A DNA stretch of 64,000 nt from Actinocatenispora sp963815125 (GTDB taxonomy: Bacteria; Actinomycetota; Actinomycetes; Mycobacteriales; Micromonosporaceae): assembly GCA_963815125.1 (NCBI GenBank), contig CAWFFM010000003.1, positions 620,001-684,000 of the forward strand, given 5' to 3'. The notes under the pieces were generated by a model, which had not been told where the DNA came from, did not search any database, and worked only from the letters and a program-made list of their open reading frames with translations. Both the position numbers and the translations under genes were made by a program. Position 1 is the first letter of the stretch. Each line of letters begins with the position of its first letter. This document shows, piece by piece, positions 62,677 through 64,000 of this stretch.

Positions 62677-63072
62677 TGGTCTTCGTGCCTGGGCGCTGCC
62701 TGGGTCCGTCGCGTGTGCGTCCGTTCGGCGCTCCGGTGTCGAACGAAGCAGGCCTTCAGTCTGTTTCGGAGGTCTGTCACATGGCGACGTGCAGGGCAAA
62801 AGACTGTGTCGAAGTCATCGCGCAGCCGCCGAGGTCCGCGAGAGGGCGACACGCCCGACCGCGGGGGTCGGAAAATCCGGTCGGTCGGCTTGCGTCATGC
62901 CGCACCGCGTGCCGGAACGGCTCAGGTGACCACAACCCGGTCCGATGTCAGCAGGACCTCAGACAGCACCACCAGCAACACCGTACCACGACCCGCAACA
63001 CCGTACGACCCGCAACTCCGATCACCAGAAGATTGGCCCGGCCAGTGATGGCCGAAGGGAGCGAAAGACCCG
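62677..63072 (+). promoter_or_regulatory. long 5' leader of rpsL
   Basis: About 390 transcribed but untranslated bases. GGAGG at 62768-62772, eight bases before ATG 62781, could translate a leader peptide (M-A-T-C-R-A-K-D-C), but that frame soon loses coding character and runs on into rpsL out of phase. No other gene is seen. The rpsL ribosome site is GAAGGGAG at 63055-63062. Confidence 0.45.
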
Positions 63073-63447
63073 GTGCCCACGATCCAGCAGCTGGTCCGCA
63101 AGGGCCGCCAGGCGAAGACCAGCAAGACGAAGACGCCAGCGCTGAAGGGAAGCCCGCAGCGGCGTGGCGTGTGCACCCGCGTGTACACGACCACCCCGAA
63201 GAAGCCGAACTCGGCGCTGCGCAAGGTGGCTCGCGTGAAGCTGTCCAGCGGTATCGAGGTGACCGCGTACATCCCGGGTGTCGGCCACAACCTGCAGGAG
63301 CACTCCATCGTGCTCGTGCGTGGTGGCCGGGTGAAGGACCTGCCGGGTGTGCGGTACAAGATCGTCCGCGGCTCACTGGACACGCAGGGCGTGCGGAACC
63401 GTAAGCAGGCGCGCAGCCGCTACGGAGCGAAGAGGGAGAAGAGCTGA
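63073..63447 (+). CDS. rpsL: 30S ribosomal protein S12
   Basis: A 124-residue S12 with the N-terminal PTIQQLVRKGRQ and the decoding-centre loops TTPKKPNSALRKVARVKLSS and GGRVKDLPGVRYKIVRG. The lysines linked to streptomycin resistance (E. coli K43 and K88) are in the wild-type form. GTG 63073 has GGGAG upstream. rpsG follows after one base. Confidence 0.97.
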   Translation: MPTIQQLVRKGRQAKTSKTKTPALKGSPQRRGVCTRVYTTTPKKPNSALRKVARVKLSSGIEVTAYIPGVGHNLQEHSIVLVRGGRVKDLPGVRYKIVRGSLDTQGVRNRKQARSRYGAKREKS

Positions 63448-63448
63448 C

Positions 63449-63919
63449 ATGCCGCGCAAGGGACCCGCACCGCGCCGTCCGCTGACCGCGGACCCGGTGC
63501 ACAGCTCGGTGCTTGTCACCCAGCTCATCAACAAGGTGCTCATCTCTGGCAAGCGCCAGTTGGCCGAGCGCCTGGTGTACGAAGCCATGGAAGGCGCCCG
63601 GGAGAAGACCAACACCGACCCGGTCGTCACGCTCAAGCGGGCGCTGGACAACATCAAGCCGTCGCTGGAGGTGCGCAGCCGCCGGGTCGGTGGCGCCACG
63701 TACCAGGTGCCGGTCGAGGTCCGTCCGCAGCGCGCCACCACGCTGGGTCTGCGCTGGCTGATCCAGTACTCCCGGGCCCGCCGGGAGAAGACCATGACCG
63801 AGCGGCTGATGAACGAGCTGCTGGATGCCAGCAACGGTCTGGGTGCCGCGGTGAAGCGCCGCGAGGACACGCACAAGATGGCCGAGTCCAACAAGGCCTT
63901 CGCGCACTACCGCTGGTAG
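63449..63919 (+). CDS. rpsG: 30S ribosomal protein S7
   Basis: A 156-residue S7 that nucleates 30S head assembly and often autoregulates the str operon. It starts MPRKGPAPRRPLTADPVHSS and has the family segments LDNIKPSLEVRSRRVGGATY, RATTLGLRWL and the C-terminal KRREDTHKMAESNKAFAHYR. AGAGGGAGAAG lies upstream of ATG 63449. The window ends 81 bases later with GAGAGAAG, probably the ribosome site of the next gene (expected to be fusA). Confidence 0.97.
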   Translation: MPRKGPAPRRPLTADPVHSSVLVTQLINKVLISGKRQLAERLVYEAMEGAREKTNTDPVVTLKRALDNIKPSLEVRSRRVGGATYQVPVEVRPQRATTLGLRWLIQYSRARREKTMTERLMNELLDASNGLGAAVKRREDTHKMAESNKAFAHYRW

Positions 63920-64000
63920 TCCACCGGCCCCGACTCCGCAGCGGTGCCGCCGGCCGCACCATTCCGGCGGCACCGACTCCATGCCAAGCGACGAGAGAAG

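Noticed and set aside
62781..63404. Rightward frame from ATG 62781 through rpsL
   Set aside because: Good ribosome site but no coding character after a few codons and long out-of-phase overlap with rpsL; at most a short leader peptide.

Overview
The window is chromosomal core sequence from a high-GC Gram-positive actinomycete. The gene content and order (complex I, menaquinone prenyl synthase, mce lipid-import operon, rpmG-MaoC-MaoC-tRNA-Trp-secE-nusG-rplKAJL-rpoBC-rpsLG) and the RpoB N-terminus (A-A-S-R-P-A-K-T after a TTG start) suggest a Micromonosporaceae-like organism; the family assignment is an inference. No prophage, insertion sequence, CRISPR array or rRNA was seen.

Layout. 1-3.3 kb: the end of a first nuo operon (nuoL tail, nuoM, nuoN) and its terminator, then a long-chain polyprenyl diphosphate synthase. 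4.5-7.7 kb: DUF2127 membrane protein, RarD-type transporter, holin-like membrane protein and a GNAT acetyltransferase. 7.7-10.7 kb: korAB, a ferredoxin-linked 2-oxoacid oxidoreductase. 10.9-13.9 kb: a fasciclin lipoprotein, a membrane molybdopterin oxidoreductase and a small membrane protein. 14-27 kb: a second nuo set split in two (ABCH, then IJKLMN) by an unrecognised, apparently frameshifted gene and an aldo/keto reductase. It has no nuoD, E, F or G. 27-29 kb: htpX and yajQ. 29-33 kb: tRNA-Tyr, a 43-codon secreted micropeptide gene, a GAF-GGDEF-EAL membrane protein, tRNA-Thr and tRNA-Met. 33-39.4 kb: rpmG, two MaoC-fold hydratase subunits, tRNA-Trp, secE, nusG, rplK, rplA, rplJ and rplL. 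39.4-40.5 kb: a MerR-type DNA-binding domain fused to a DNA polymerase beta-clamp-like region. 40.9-52.8 kb: a full mce operon (ATPase, two YrbE permeases, MceA-F, two Mce-associated proteins, the last frameshifted). 53-64 kb: rpoB, rpoC, two membrane proteins, rpsL and rpsG.

How the parts fit. Respiratory genes dominate the first 27 kb. KorAB should yield reduced ferredoxin, and the NADH-module-free second complex I could be a sink for it (inference). The 33-64 kb part is the transcription/translation superoperon with an mce lipid-import operon and the MerR-clamp gene inserted between rplL and rpoB. A c-di-GMP enzyme and a secreted micropeptide sit between tRNA genes, close to yajQ, whose family binds c-di-GMP.

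The most striking sequence features are: a sharply bounded 0.9-kb G+T-rich block inside mceA with codon use unlike its neighbours; the micropeptide gene; the MerR-clamp fusion with a 19-bp-spaced, apparently leaderless promoter; several short tandem-repeat arrays at gene 3' ends; and perfect inverted repeats at many operon ends.
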